NCBI RefSeq assembly: GCF_001274785.1
Contig: NZ_LHPI01000004.1
Location: forward strand, 220,871 to 284,870
DNA from: Vibrio hepatarius
Lineage (GTDB): Bacteria; Pseudomonadota; Gammaproteobacteria; Enterobacterales; Vibrionaceae
Direction of reading: 5' to 3'
Length of the DNA stretch: 64,000 bases
The position numbers and the translations under genes are program-made. The notes beneath the pieces are model-generated. The model saw only the letters and a program-made list of their open reading frames with translations. It ran no database searches and was not told the DNA's origin. This document shows positions 53,027 to 60,916 of the stretch, piece after piece. Position 1 is the first letter of the stretch, and each line of letters opens with the position of its first letter.

Positions 53027-53042
53027 TGGTACAGCATTTGCT
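53027..53042 (+). promoter_or_regulatory. Sigma-54 promoter of the fdh operon
   Basis: TGGTACAGCATTTGCT matches TGGYACR-N4-TTGCW at every fixed base, with GG and GC ten bases apart. The expected start is near 53053, 35 bases before the ATG of the FeS protein. Confidence 0.82.
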
Positions 53043-53087
53043 ATTACTCTCCAGAGTGAATATTCATGTTCTAACTGGAACAGAGCA

Positions 53088-54749
53088 ATGCTTAGACAAC
53101 TACTACAAGAATCTACGTCTGAAAACGGTAAAGCGCGTTTGTATGCGTTTGAAAATACTGTGGAACTGACAAACCTCATTCCTCCTACAGTCAGTTATGA
53201 AAGTGGCGGGAATACCCTGATTATTGGTCCTACGGCGATCATTGAGAGTGCAGCGGAACAGCTGTCTCAAATGAAGAGCTTAACGTTACTGTCGACAGAC
53301 GGCGAAAACGGGACTCATCAAAACCTTTACTACGCAAACAGCGTCCAAGTGTCGGGCTTTTTAGGTACGTTTGAAGTCGTTATCGAAAATCGCGGTGTGC
53401 AGAGTAACCTAGCGAAAGTGGCGATTAACCATGACTGCTTTGATGTTGTTCTCGACCTTTGCCTAAATAGTTGTATGGCAGAAGAAGTGCCTGTCCCGGG
53501 TTACTACCCAGTTGGCCGTGGTTATCCAAAGTTGGCTGAAGCATTGGAAGAAATTCCAACGTTGATGGGAACGTTTGATAAGCCAAAATTTTTCCGTTTA
53601 GACACTGATTTATGTGCACATAGCTCACGTGGTGTGAAAGGCTGTGAACGTTGTGTCGACGCTTGTCCTGCTGGCGCGTTATCAAGTGAAGGTAATGACA
53701 AAATTGGTCATCGAATCGAAATCAACCCTTACCTTTGTCAAGGGGTAGGGACTTGTGCGACGGCCTGTCCAACAGAAGCGATTCATTACGCGTTGCCAAA
53801 TCCACAAGACACACAAAAATTCATTGAACGCACGCTGGCAAACTATCAGCAAGCCGGTGGCGTTGATCCAATCGTACTTATTTGTAGTTCTCGCCATGAG
53901 ACCTACAACATTATGGCATTAAAAGCGCTGCCAGATAACGTTATCCCTGTTGTTGTGGAAGAGCTACCTTCTGTTGGTATCGATAGTTGGTTTGCGGCTT
54001 TGGCAAATGGTGCGACACAAGTGCTGTTTGCAGCGAGCCGTTTTATGCCTGCAACCATCATTCGAGTGCTAACGAGCGAAGTATCCACTGCTCAAGAACT
54101 GCTTGAACAGATGGGGATTGCGAAAGAGACGATCGACATTCTTTATCTAGAGTCTCTACGCGAGGCGCAACCATCGTTGATGACTCAACCTTTCGGTTTG
54201 TCGTTAGGTGATTTGGCTGGCAATAAACGTGCTCGCTTGTTTACGGCTCTTGATGCTCTCGCAGAAAACCATATTCCCGTTGAAACCATTCAAGCTCTTC
54301 CTGTTAGTGCGCCATTTGGTAGTGTCGATTGTGATACGACCAAATGCACTTCTTGCATGAGCTGCGTTGCGGTATGTCCTACACGTGCACTACACACCGA
54401 AGGTCATTCTCCATCACTCAAGTTTATTGAGCAAGATTGTGTTCAATGTGGTTTATGTACCAAGGCATGTCCTGAGAATGCACTAAGCTTAAGCTCGAGA
54501 ATGAATTGGGATGCATCAGCGCGTCAACAAGCGATTGTGCTTCATGAAGAGAAAGCTGCGGAATGTACGCGTTGCCACAAACCATTCGCACCGCAATCAA
54601 TGATTGACATGTTGCAGAGTAAGTTACGCGGTCACTCTCATTTCCAAGATGATTCGGCGATCAACCGTATCGCGATGTGTGAAGACTGCCGAGTGATCGA
54701 CATGTTCGAGTCAATGGCAGAAGACCCAATGCAGCAGCTTAAATACTAG
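53088..54749 (+). CDS. Multi-cluster 4Fe-4S ferredoxin-type protein of the fdh operon
   Basis: 553 residues from ATG 53088, which has GGAA upstream and lies just after the sigma-54 promoter; the longer open frame from 52932 crosses that promoter and is rejected. Four 4Fe-4S motifs: CERCVDACP, CQGVGTCATACP, CTSCMSCVAVCP and CVQCGLCTKACP. A C-terminal pair CTRCHKP ... CEDC may form one more metal site. The middle (about 275-400) resembles an HdrA/MvhD-like redox segment, only faintly. It probably moves electrons or helps cluster assembly for the dehydrogenase; it acts in the cytoplasm. Confidence 0.85.
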   Translation: MLRQLLQESTSENGKARLYAFENTVELTNLIPPTVSYESGGNTLIIGPTAIIESAAEQLSQMKSLTLLSTDGENGTHQNLYYANSVQVSGFLGTFEVVIENRGVQSNLAKVAINHDCFDVVLDLCLNSCMAEEVPVPGYYPVGRGYPKLAEALEEIPTLMGTFDKPKFFRLDTDLCAHSSRGVKGCERCVDACPAGALSSEGNDKIGHRIEINPYLCQGVGTCATACPTEAIHYALPNPQDTQKFIERTLANYQQAGGVDPIVLICSSRHETYNIMALKALPDNVIPVVVEELPSVGIDSWFAALANGATQVLFAASRFMPATIIRVLTSEVSTAQELLEQMGIAKETIDILYLESLREAQPSLMTQPFGLSLGDLAGNKRARLFTALDALAENHIPVETIQALPVSAPFGSVDCDTTKCTSCMSCVAVCPTRALHTEGHSPSLKFIEQDCVQCGLCTKACPENALSLSSRMNWDASARQQAIVLHEEKAAECTRCHKPFAPQSMIDMLQSKLRGHSHFQDDSAINRIAMCEDCRVIDMFESMAEDPMQQLKY

Positions 54750-54757
54750 GAGTTCTC

Positions 54758-55393
54758 GTGGAAAATCAACAAGACACATTACGTTCAGATATTTACTTAC
54801 TCCTTTCTGCACTTTACCGCCAGAGTCCGAGTTCTGAAGTGTTGGCATTTTTGGCGGGCTTAGAGCCTGAGTCAGCCGCTAGCGATATGCAGAAAGCTTG
54901 GCTTGCGTTGATTGAAGCTGCTCGCAATGCCAATGAAGAAACACTCGTCGATGAATATCAAGAGTTGTTCATCGGTATCGGTCGTGGGGAAGTGATTCCA
55001 TTTGCCTCTTGGCATCGTACGGGCTCGCTAATGGAAAAACCGTTAGCGGAGATTCGTCGAGACTTGGAGCTACTTGGCTTAGAGAGAGAAGCGGAAGTCA
55101 AAGAGCCGGAAGATCACATTGCAGCACTTTGTGAAGTGATGGCGATGCTTACCCAAGAGGAAGAAGGGCTGCAGCAAGCTTTCTTCAATAAACATATCGC
55201 GCCTTGGTTTTCATTGTTCACTGAACAAATTCTTCGCGCGCAACATGCCGCGTTTTATCTTCCAGTCGCGCAGTTTACCCAAACGTTTTTAACACTGGAG
55301 CAAGTTCGCTTCAGTGAGAACACCCATAGCAGTAAAAGCAAAATAAAAATTGATGTGAAAAACGTCACTGAGTACGACCCAACTCAGCCGTAA
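54758..55393 (+). CDS. TorD/DmsD-family molecular chaperone
   Basis: 211 residues, start GTG 54758 with AGGAG six bases upstream. All-helical, with the family stretch YQELFIGIGRGEVIPFASWHRTGSLMEKPLAEIRRDLELLGL and EDHIAALCEVMAML. TorD-type chaperones bind the Tat signal of molybdoenzymes and hold them until the cofactor is inserted. Here the client is probably FdhA. It follows the FeS gene by eight bases. Confidence 0.9.
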   Translation: MENQQDTLRSDIYLLLSALYRQSPSSEVLAFLAGLEPESAASDMQKAWLALIEAARNANEETLVDEYQELFIGIGRGEVIPFASWHRTGSLMEKPLAEIRRDLELLGLEREAEVKEPEDHIAALCEVMAMLTQEEEGLQQAFFNKHIAPWFSLFTEQILRAQHAAFYLPVAQFTQTFLTLEQVRFSENTHSSKSKIKIDVKNVTEYDPTQP

Positions 55394-55452
55394 CGAGTTC
55401 GCGTCGATAGAGAGGCTCAGAGTCTCCAAGTACCGCAAGGTAAGGAAGCAAA

Positions 55453-55656
55453 ATGAAAGACAATAATGAGAAATCAATAGATACATCCCGTAGGGATCTA
55501 CTTAAAGGATTAACCACCGCAGCAGTGGCTGGTGCTGTCGTCGCTGGTACGACAAAAGTTGCCAACGCGACGGAATCTGTTGAAGTAGAAAAAGACGTTA
55601 ACAAGACCGGATATCGCGAAACGCAACATATCCGAGATTATTACGAAACCCTATAG
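55453..55656 (+). CDS. Small Tat-signal protein of the formate dehydrogenase locus
   Basis: 67 residues. A twin-arginine motif TSRRDLLKGL begins near residue 13, followed by a hydrophobic Ala/Val stretch (17 residues) and an Ala-x-Ala end. The C-terminus is short (KTGYRETQHIRDYYETL). This is the 'formate dehydrogenase region Tat target' family. It may be exported with FdhA or be a small subunit. It lies 11 bases before fdhA. Confidence 0.85.
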   Translation: MKDNNEKSIDTSRRDLLKGLTTAAVAGAVVAGTTKVANATESVEVEKDVNKTGYRETQHIRDYYETL

Positions 55657-55666
55657 GAGCTGAGTA

Positions 55667-58522
55667 ATGAAACTAATCAAACGCTCCGATAGTGTGAGCA
55701 AAGAACAAAACCAATTGGGCATTTCACGCCGCGCATTCATGAAGAATAGCTCGCTGGCTGCTGGTGGTGCCGTTGCTGGTGCGTGTTTATTCACACCGGG
55801 CATGATCAAAAAAGCCGAAGCGAAGTCGGTTGATCCAAATGCTAAGACAGAGATCAAACGTACCATTTGTTCTCACTGCTCTGTGGGTTGTGGTATCTAC
55901 GCAGAAGTACAAAACGGTGTTTGGACAGGACAAGAGCCTGCTTTTGACCACCCATTTAACGCTGGTGGCCACTGTGCGAAAGGTGCAGCACTGCGTGAGC
56001 ACGGTCATGGTGAGCGCCGCTTGAAATACCCAATGAAGCTAGAAGGCGGTAAGTGGAAGAAGCTTTCTTGGGAACAAGCGATTGAAGAAATTGGTAATAA
56101 AGCGCTAGAGATTCGTGAAGAGTCAGGTCCAGATTCCGTTTACTGGCTAGGCAGTGCGAAACACAGCAACGAACAAGCGTACATGTTCCGTAAGATGGCG
56201 TCGCTTTGGGGTACTAACAACGTTGACCACCAAGCACGTATCTGTCACTCAACCACGGTAGCCGGTGTCGCAAACACTTGGGGTTACGGTGCGATGACCA
56301 ACTCTTTCAACGATATGCACAACTGTAAATCGATGTTGTTTATTGGTTCGAACCCAGCAGAAGCGCACCCAGTTGCGATGCAGCATATCCTGATCGCAAA
56401 AGAAAAGAACAATTGTAAGATCGTCGTGGCTGATCCGCGTCGTACTCGCACCGCAGCAAAATCCGATTTCTACGTTTCTCTACGTCCTGGTTCTGATGTT
56501 GCGTTCATTTGGGGCATCCTATGGCACGTATTTAAGAACAACTGGGAAGACAAAGATTTTATCCAGCAGCGCGTATTCGGGATGGATGAAATTCGCCAAG
56601 AAGTGGCGAAGTGGAATCCTGCTGAAGTTGAACGCGTAACAGGTGTTAGCGAAGAAGAAGTGTACAACACCGCGAAGATCCTTTCTGAAAACCGTCCGGG
56701 TTGCGTGGTTTGGTGTATGGGTGGTACGCAGCACACCACTGGTAACAACAATACTCGTGCTTATTGTGTACTTGAGCTTGCGCTTGGCAACATGGGTAAA
56801 TCTGGCGGCGGCGCAAACATTTTCCGTGGTCACGATAACGTACAGGGTGCAACTGACCTTGGCGTACTATCGCACACATTACCAGGTTACTACGGTTTGG
56901 CTGATGGCGCGTGGAAACACTGGGCAGGCGTATGGGATCTGGATTTTGAGTGGATTAAAAACCGCTTTGACCAGAACGAATACCGTGGCCAGAAACCAAT
57001 GAACAACATGGGTATTCCTGTTTCTCGTTGGATTGACGGCGTGCTGGAAAACAAAGACAACATCGAGCAGAAAGACAACATTCGCGCCATGTTCTACTGG
57101 GGCCATGCGGTTAACTCGCAAACCCGCGGCGTTGAAATGAAAAAGGCGATGCAGAAGCTGGATATGATGGTCATCGTTGACCCGTATCCAACGGTAGCTG
57201 CGGTAATGAACGATCGTACAGACGGCGTTTACTTGCTACCTGCGACCACTCAGTTTGAAACATACGGCAGTGTGACAGCGTCAAACCGCTCACTTCAGTG
57301 GCGTGATCAAGTCATCCAACCGCTGTTCGATTCAAAACCAGACCACGAAATCATGTATTTAATGTCTAAGAAACTTGGTTTTGCAGAGCAGTTGTTCAAA
57401 CACATCAAAGTAGAAAACAACCAGCCAGTCATTGAAGACATTACCCGCGAGTTCAACAAAGGTATGTGGACGATCGGCTACACAGGTCAAAGTCCTGAGC
57501 GTTTGAAGCAACACCAACAAAACTGGCACACATTCCACAAAACAACGCTTGCTGCGGAAGGTGGTCCGGCTCACGGCGACACTTATGGTCTGCCTTGGCC
57601 ATGTTGGGGCACGCCAGAGATGAAACACCCTGGTACGCACATTCTTTACGATACGTCTAAGCCAGTGGCTGAGGGCGGCGGTACATTCCGTGCACGTTTT
57701 GGCGTTGAGTTCGAAGGTAAGAACTTGTTGGCGGAAGACAGCTACTCGCTAGGTAGTGAAATCCAAGACGGGTATCCAGAATTTAGCGATAAGCTATTGA
57801 AGCATCTAGGATGGTGGGACGATCTTACTGAAGCAGAGAAAGCTGCGGCAGAAGGTAAAAACTGGAAAACGGACCTGTCTGGCGGTATTCAACGTGTGGC
57901 TATCAGGCACGGCTGTAACCCGTTTGGTAACGCGAAAGCGCGTGCCATTGTATGGACGTTCCCAGACCGCGTACCGCTACACCGTGAACCACTGTACACA
58001 CCACGTCGTGACTTAGTTGCTGACTACCCAACATGGGATGACAGTGAGTCAATCTACCGTCTACCAACGATGTACAAGTCGATTCAAGATCAAGATAAGT
58101 CGAAAGAATACCCGATTATCCTGACTTCTGGTCGTCTGGTTGAGTACGAAGGTGGTGGTGAAGAAACCCGTTCTAACCCTTGGCTGGCTGAACTTCAACA
58201 AGAGATGTTTGTGGAAGTGAACCCGAAAGATGCGAACGATCTTGGCTTTAAAGATGGCGATATGGTTTGGGTTGAAGGTGCAGAGAAAGGCCGCATCCAC
58301 GTTAAGGCGATGGTAACACGTCGTGTGAAACCGGGTTTGGCATTCATCCCGTTCCACTTTGGCGGTAAGTTTGAAGGCGTTGACCTACGCGATAAGTACC
58401 CAGAAGGTACTGACCCATACGTGATTGGTGATTCTGCCAACATCGCCACGACTTACGGTTATGACCCTGTAACGCAAATGCAGGAAACCAAAGTCACTCT
58501 ATGTAACATTCGCAAAGCGTAA
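55667..58522 (+). CDS. fdhA: Formate dehydrogenase catalytic (alpha) subunit
   Basis: 951 residues. A Tat signal (SRRAFMKNS, Arg21-Arg22) sends the folded enzyme to the periplasm. The N-terminal 4Fe-4S site uses Cys68, Cys71, Cys75 and Cys103. The metal ligand is Cys193 (ARICHSTTV, codon TGT), not selenocysteine. Further molybdopterin-domain motifs: NPAEAHPVAMQHIL, DPRRTRTAAKSD, and the C-terminal MGD-binding domain (LTSGRLVEYEGGGEETRSNPWL). With Tup and Mob genes nearby, the metal could be W or Mo. It oxidises formate to CO2 and passes electrons to FdhB. Confidence 0.95.
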   Translation: MKLIKRSDSVSKEQNQLGISRRAFMKNSSLAAGGAVAGACLFTPGMIKKAEAKSVDPNAKTEIKRTICSHCSVGCGIYAEVQNGVWTGQEPAFDHPFNAGGHCAKGAALREHGHGERRLKYPMKLEGGKWKKLSWEQAIEEIGNKALEIREESGPDSVYWLGSAKHSNEQAYMFRKMASLWGTNNVDHQARICHSTTVAGVANTWGYGAMTNSFNDMHNCKSMLFIGSNPAEAHPVAMQHILIAKEKNNCKIVVADPRRTRTAAKSDFYVSLRPGSDVAFIWGILWHVFKNNWEDKDFIQQRVFGMDEIRQEVAKWNPAEVERVTGVSEEEVYNTAKILSENRPGCVVWCMGGTQHTTGNNNTRAYCVLELALGNMGKSGGGANIFRGHDNVQGATDLGVLSHTLPGYYGLADGAWKHWAGVWDLDFEWIKNRFDQNEYRGQKPMNNMGIPVSRWIDGVLENKDNIEQKDNIRAMFYWGHAVNSQTRGVEMKKAMQKLDMMVIVDPYPTVAAVMNDRTDGVYLLPATTQFETYGSVTASNRSLQWRDQVIQPLFDSKPDHEIMYLMSKKLGFAEQLFKHIKVENNQPVIEDITREFNKGMWTIGYTGQSPERLKQHQQNWHTFHKTTLAAEGGPAHGDTYGLPWPCWGTPEMKHPGTHILYDTSKPVAEGGGTFRARFGVEFEGKNLLAEDSYSLGSEIQDGYPEFSDKLLKHLGWWDDLTEAEKAAAEGKNWKTDLSGGIQRVAIRHGCNPFGNAKARAIVWTFPDRVPLHREPLYTPRRDLVADYPTWDDSESIYRLPTMYKSIQDQDKSKEYPIILTSGRLVEYEGGGEETRSNPWLAELQQEMFVEVNPKDANDLGFKDGDMVWVEGAEKGRIHVKAMVTRRVKPGLAFIPFHFGGKFEGVDLRDKYPEGTDPYVIGDSANIATTYGYDPVTQMQETKVTLCNIRKA

Positions 58523-58533
58523 GGAGTCTACTA

Positions 58534-59142
58534 ATGGCTAGAATGAAATTCCTTTGTGACACCAAGCGCTGTATCGAATGTAACGGCTGTGTCACTGCAT
58601 GTAAAAACGAAAACGATGATGCTCTTGAATGGGGTATTCAACGTCGTCGCGTCGTTACTCTAAACGATGGTGAGCCGGGTGAAAACTCAATCTCAGTTGC
58701 TTGTATGCACTGTACCGATGCGCCTTGTATGGCGGTGTGTCCAGCAGACTGTTTTGAGCATACGGAAGACGGCATCGTACTACACAACAAAGACTTGTGT
58801 ATCGGTTGTGGCTACTGTTTGTTTGCTTGCCCATTTGGCGCGCCTCAGTTCCCTAAACAAGAAGCGTTTGGTGAGCGTGGCAAAATGGACAAATGTACAT
58901 TCTGCGCGGGCGGCCCTGAAACAGAGCCTGGTTCTGTTGAAGAGCGTCAGAAGTACGGTGCAAACCGTATCGCAGAAGGCAAGCTGCCGATGTGTGCTTC
59001 GCTTTGTTCAACTAAAGCGCTACTCGCGGGTGATGCAGAGAAAGTGTCTGACATCTTCCGTCAACGCGTGGTTGAGCGTGGTGCGAAAGGCGCTGGTTGG
59101 ACAGATGGTAATGATCTGTCTTACGACGCAACGAAAAGCTAA
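58534..59142 (+). CDS. fdhB: Formate dehydrogenase iron-sulfur (beta) subunit
   Basis: 202 residues with four 4Fe-4S motifs: CDTKRCIECNGCVTACK, CMHCTDAPCMAVCPADC, CIGCGYCLFACP, and CTFC with CASLCSTKAL. It wires electrons from FdhA to the membrane subunit. There is no membrane anchor of the E. coli FdnH kind, so it is the shorter type. It follows fdhA by 11 bases. Confidence 0.94.
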   Translation: MARMKFLCDTKRCIECNGCVTACKNENDDALEWGIQRRRVVTLNDGEPGENSISVACMHCTDAPCMAVCPADCFEHTEDGIVLHNKDLCIGCGYCLFACPFGAPQFPKQEAFGERGKMDKCTFCAGGPETEPGSVEERQKYGANRIAEGKLPMCASLCSTKALLAGDAEKVSDIFRQRVVERGAKGAGWTDGNDLSYDATKS

Positions 59143-59156
59143 TACTGGAGAGAGTC

Positions 59157-60212
59157 ATGTTTTCAATGTTTAAACGTGCATCTCTCACAATGCTGTCATT
59201 GATGGCAGCATTGGTTTTTGCTTTGTCGTTGCCCGCGCATGCTGAGCAAAAAGAGTCTGATGTTGCACAACGCGAAATGACCCAACTGGCTGGCGCTGAT
59301 TTTTGGCGTCAGGTTCGTCAGGGTGAAGAGGGCTATACGACGTCTCAGTTCCCGGAGCACGGAACGCTAATTAGTACGCCAGGACAAACCTGGTACATTT
59401 TGAAAGAGAAATGGATGTCTCCTGCGGGCGCTATCGCGATCTTTGGCAGTATTGCTTTCGTGACTTTGGTTTACCTGTTCATGGGACCAATCATGTTAAG
59501 TGCGCCAAGAACCGGTAAGCGAATTAAGCGCTGGTCTCGTCTTGATCGAGCAATGCACTGGAGTATGGCATTTACCTTTTTAACCCTTGGTTTTAGTGGT
59601 TTGATGCTTGTTTACGGCAAGCACTTCTTGAAGCCATACATTCCTGCGGATTTGTGGGGATTCATCATTATGCTGGCTAAGCAGTATCACAACTACATTG
59701 GTCCTATTTTTGGTGTGTTGTTGATCTGCGTGTTAGTGAAATGGTGGCGTAAGTCTATCTTTACCAAAGTCGACTTTGTTTGGTTTATCAAGCTGGGTGG
59801 TATGGTAGGTAAACACAAAGGCTCGCATCCATCTGCAGGTTTCTCGAATGCAGGTGAGAAAGCACTGTTTTGGCTACTGATTGTTGTGGGTAGTGTTGTA
59901 GCTGTGAGTGGTTTGGTTCTCGATTTCCCTATCTTTGGCCAAACTCGCCGTGATATGGAATTATCGAATCTAGTACATATGCTAGCGGCATTGATCCTTA
60001 TCTGTGGTTTTGTTTTCCATATCTACATTGGTCTGTTTGGTATGGAAGGCGCGCTGGAAGGTATGGTCACAGGCGAAGTTGATGAAACATGGGCGAAAGA
60101 GCACCATGACCTTTGGTATGAAGAAGTGATGGCGAAAGAGCAAAACGCACAAGCTGCAGAGCCTAATCAAGATAAAGTGAAAGGAGCGACGACAAATGAA
60201 CAAACCTCATAA
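59157..60212 (+). CDS. fdhC: Formate dehydrogenase cytochrome b (gamma) subunit
   Basis: 351 residues. A signal peptide (to about residue 30, PAHAEQ) and a periplasmic segment are followed by four further membrane spans (about 95-118, 138-158, 177-197, 238-258, 280-300 region). Histidines for two b haems lie in RAMHWSMAFTFLT, KQYHNYIGP and LVHMLAALILICGFVFHIYIG. It takes electrons to the quinone pool. It overlaps the next gene by 17 bases. Confidence 0.92.
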   Translation: MFSMFKRASLTMLSLMAALVFALSLPAHAEQKESDVAQREMTQLAGADFWRQVRQGEEGYTTSQFPEHGTLISTPGQTWYILKEKWMSPAGAIAIFGSIAFVTLVYLFMGPIMLSAPRTGKRIKRWSRLDRAMHWSMAFTFLTLGFSGLMLVYGKHFLKPYIPADLWGFIIMLAKQYHNYIGPIFGVLLICVLVKWWRKSIFTKVDFVWFIKLGGMVGKHKGSHPSAGFSNAGEKALFWLLIVVGSVVAVSGLVLDFPIFGQTRRDMELSNLVHMLAALILICGFVFHIYIGLFGMEGALEGMVTGEVDETWAKEHHDLWYEEVMAKEQNAQAAEPNQDKVKGATTNEQTS

Positions 60213-60612
60213 AGGCATTTGGGTCGCGTATATCCTGAGTTGCTTTACGCCCTTTACTTGCCTTATCTCTGGTGTAGTCGCGATTATCTACGCGGGCTAC
60301 CGTCTAGATAAAGGAGAGGATGGGGAAGTGATTGATTCGCACTACTATGGCCTGATTCGGACTTTTTTCCTCAATCTGACCTATTTCGTTGTGCTGATCA
60401 TCACGGTCGCGACGTCAAACGGTGTGTTGGTTGGTTTGAATGACTACTGGTATAAGAGCAGCGTGTTAGACAAAATCGCGTTTTATATTCCTTATGTCGG
60501 TATGTTGCTTGGTTTGGTTGCGATCTTCTTGTGGTTTATTCGCATGTATGAAGGGATGACTAAACTAAGAAACAACCAACCGTTTAAATTCTCCAAAGGT
60601 CCGAACCTTTAA
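60196..60612 (+). CDS. Small membrane protein after fdhC (DUF4870-like)
   Basis: 138 residues with about three membrane segments (13-33, 52-75, 93-113). Its N-terminus, WVAYILSCFTPFTCLISGVVAIIYAGY, resembles DUF4870-type membrane proteins. It overlaps fdhC by 17 bases and ends before a strong terminator, so it is the last gene of the fdh operon. It could help stability or quinone contact of the complex, which is inference. Confidence 0.78.
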   Translation: MNKPHKGIWVAYILSCFTPFTCLISGVVAIIYAGYRLDKGEDGEVIDSHYYGLIRTFFLNLTYFVVLIITVATSNGVLVGLNDYWYKSSVLDKIAFYIPYVGMLLGLVAIFLWFIRMYEGMTKLRNNQPFKFSKGPNL

Positions 60613-60618
60613 TTCCCC

Positions 60619-60648
60619 CAAGAGCCCTGAATCAATCAGGGCTCTTTT
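60619..60648 (+). terminator. Terminator of the fdh operon
   Basis: AGAGCCCTGA and TCAGGGCTCT form a 10-base stem with loop ATCA, followed by TTTT. Confidence 0.9.
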
Positions 60649-60683
60649 ATTTCCTCAGTGCACAATATTCGAACGCTTTAATT

Positions 60684-60699
60684 TGGTGCGTTATCACCA
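60684..60699. repeat. Inverted repeat upstream of amtB
   Basis: TGGTG and CACCA are inverted around 6 bases. It lies 107 bases before the -24 element, a suitable place for an activator such as NtrC, though it is not the usual GCAC-N7-GTGC form. Confidence 0.35.
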
Positions 60700-60805
60700 T
60701 AACTGTGCAACAAGGCGTCTGTTTTTGATTCCATCGTGAAACACTCAATCATCAAGTCTTAATAAAATCAGCACGTTATATTTCTTTGTTTTCCATTTTA
60801 TCAGT

Positions 60806-60821
60806 TGGCACATTCATTGCT
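60806..60821 (+). promoter_or_regulatory. Sigma-54 promoter of amtB
   Basis: TGGCACATTCATTGCT matches the full TGGCACR-N4-TTGCW consensus. The predicted start is near 60832, about 85 bases before the ATG. Confidence 0.88.
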
Positions 60822-60916
60822 CTAACACGTCTTTGATATTCATATCACCAATGTGGTGAATTGAATGTGCTACTGCACAGGATAAGTGCACGCAAATACA
60901 ACGGAGAACAAAAACG

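Larger units (their letters stand above)
60649..60916. other. Regulatory region upstream of amtB
   Basis: About 270 bases without a gene. It holds a perfect sigma-54 promoter and an inverted repeat, both listed. No glnK gene is present. Confidence 0.6.

Noticed and set aside
52932..53087. N-terminal extension of the FeS protein
   Set aside because: The segment contains the sigma-54 promoter and palindrome C; the ATG at 53088 has a ribosome site and fits the family length.
56243..56245. Selenocysteine at the active site of FdhA
   Set aside because: The codon is TGT (Cys193), not TGA, and the frame has no internal stop.
58667..59173. 168-codon frame overlapping fdhB
   Set aside because: Alternative frame of fdhB; the fdhB frame has four perfect FeS motifs.
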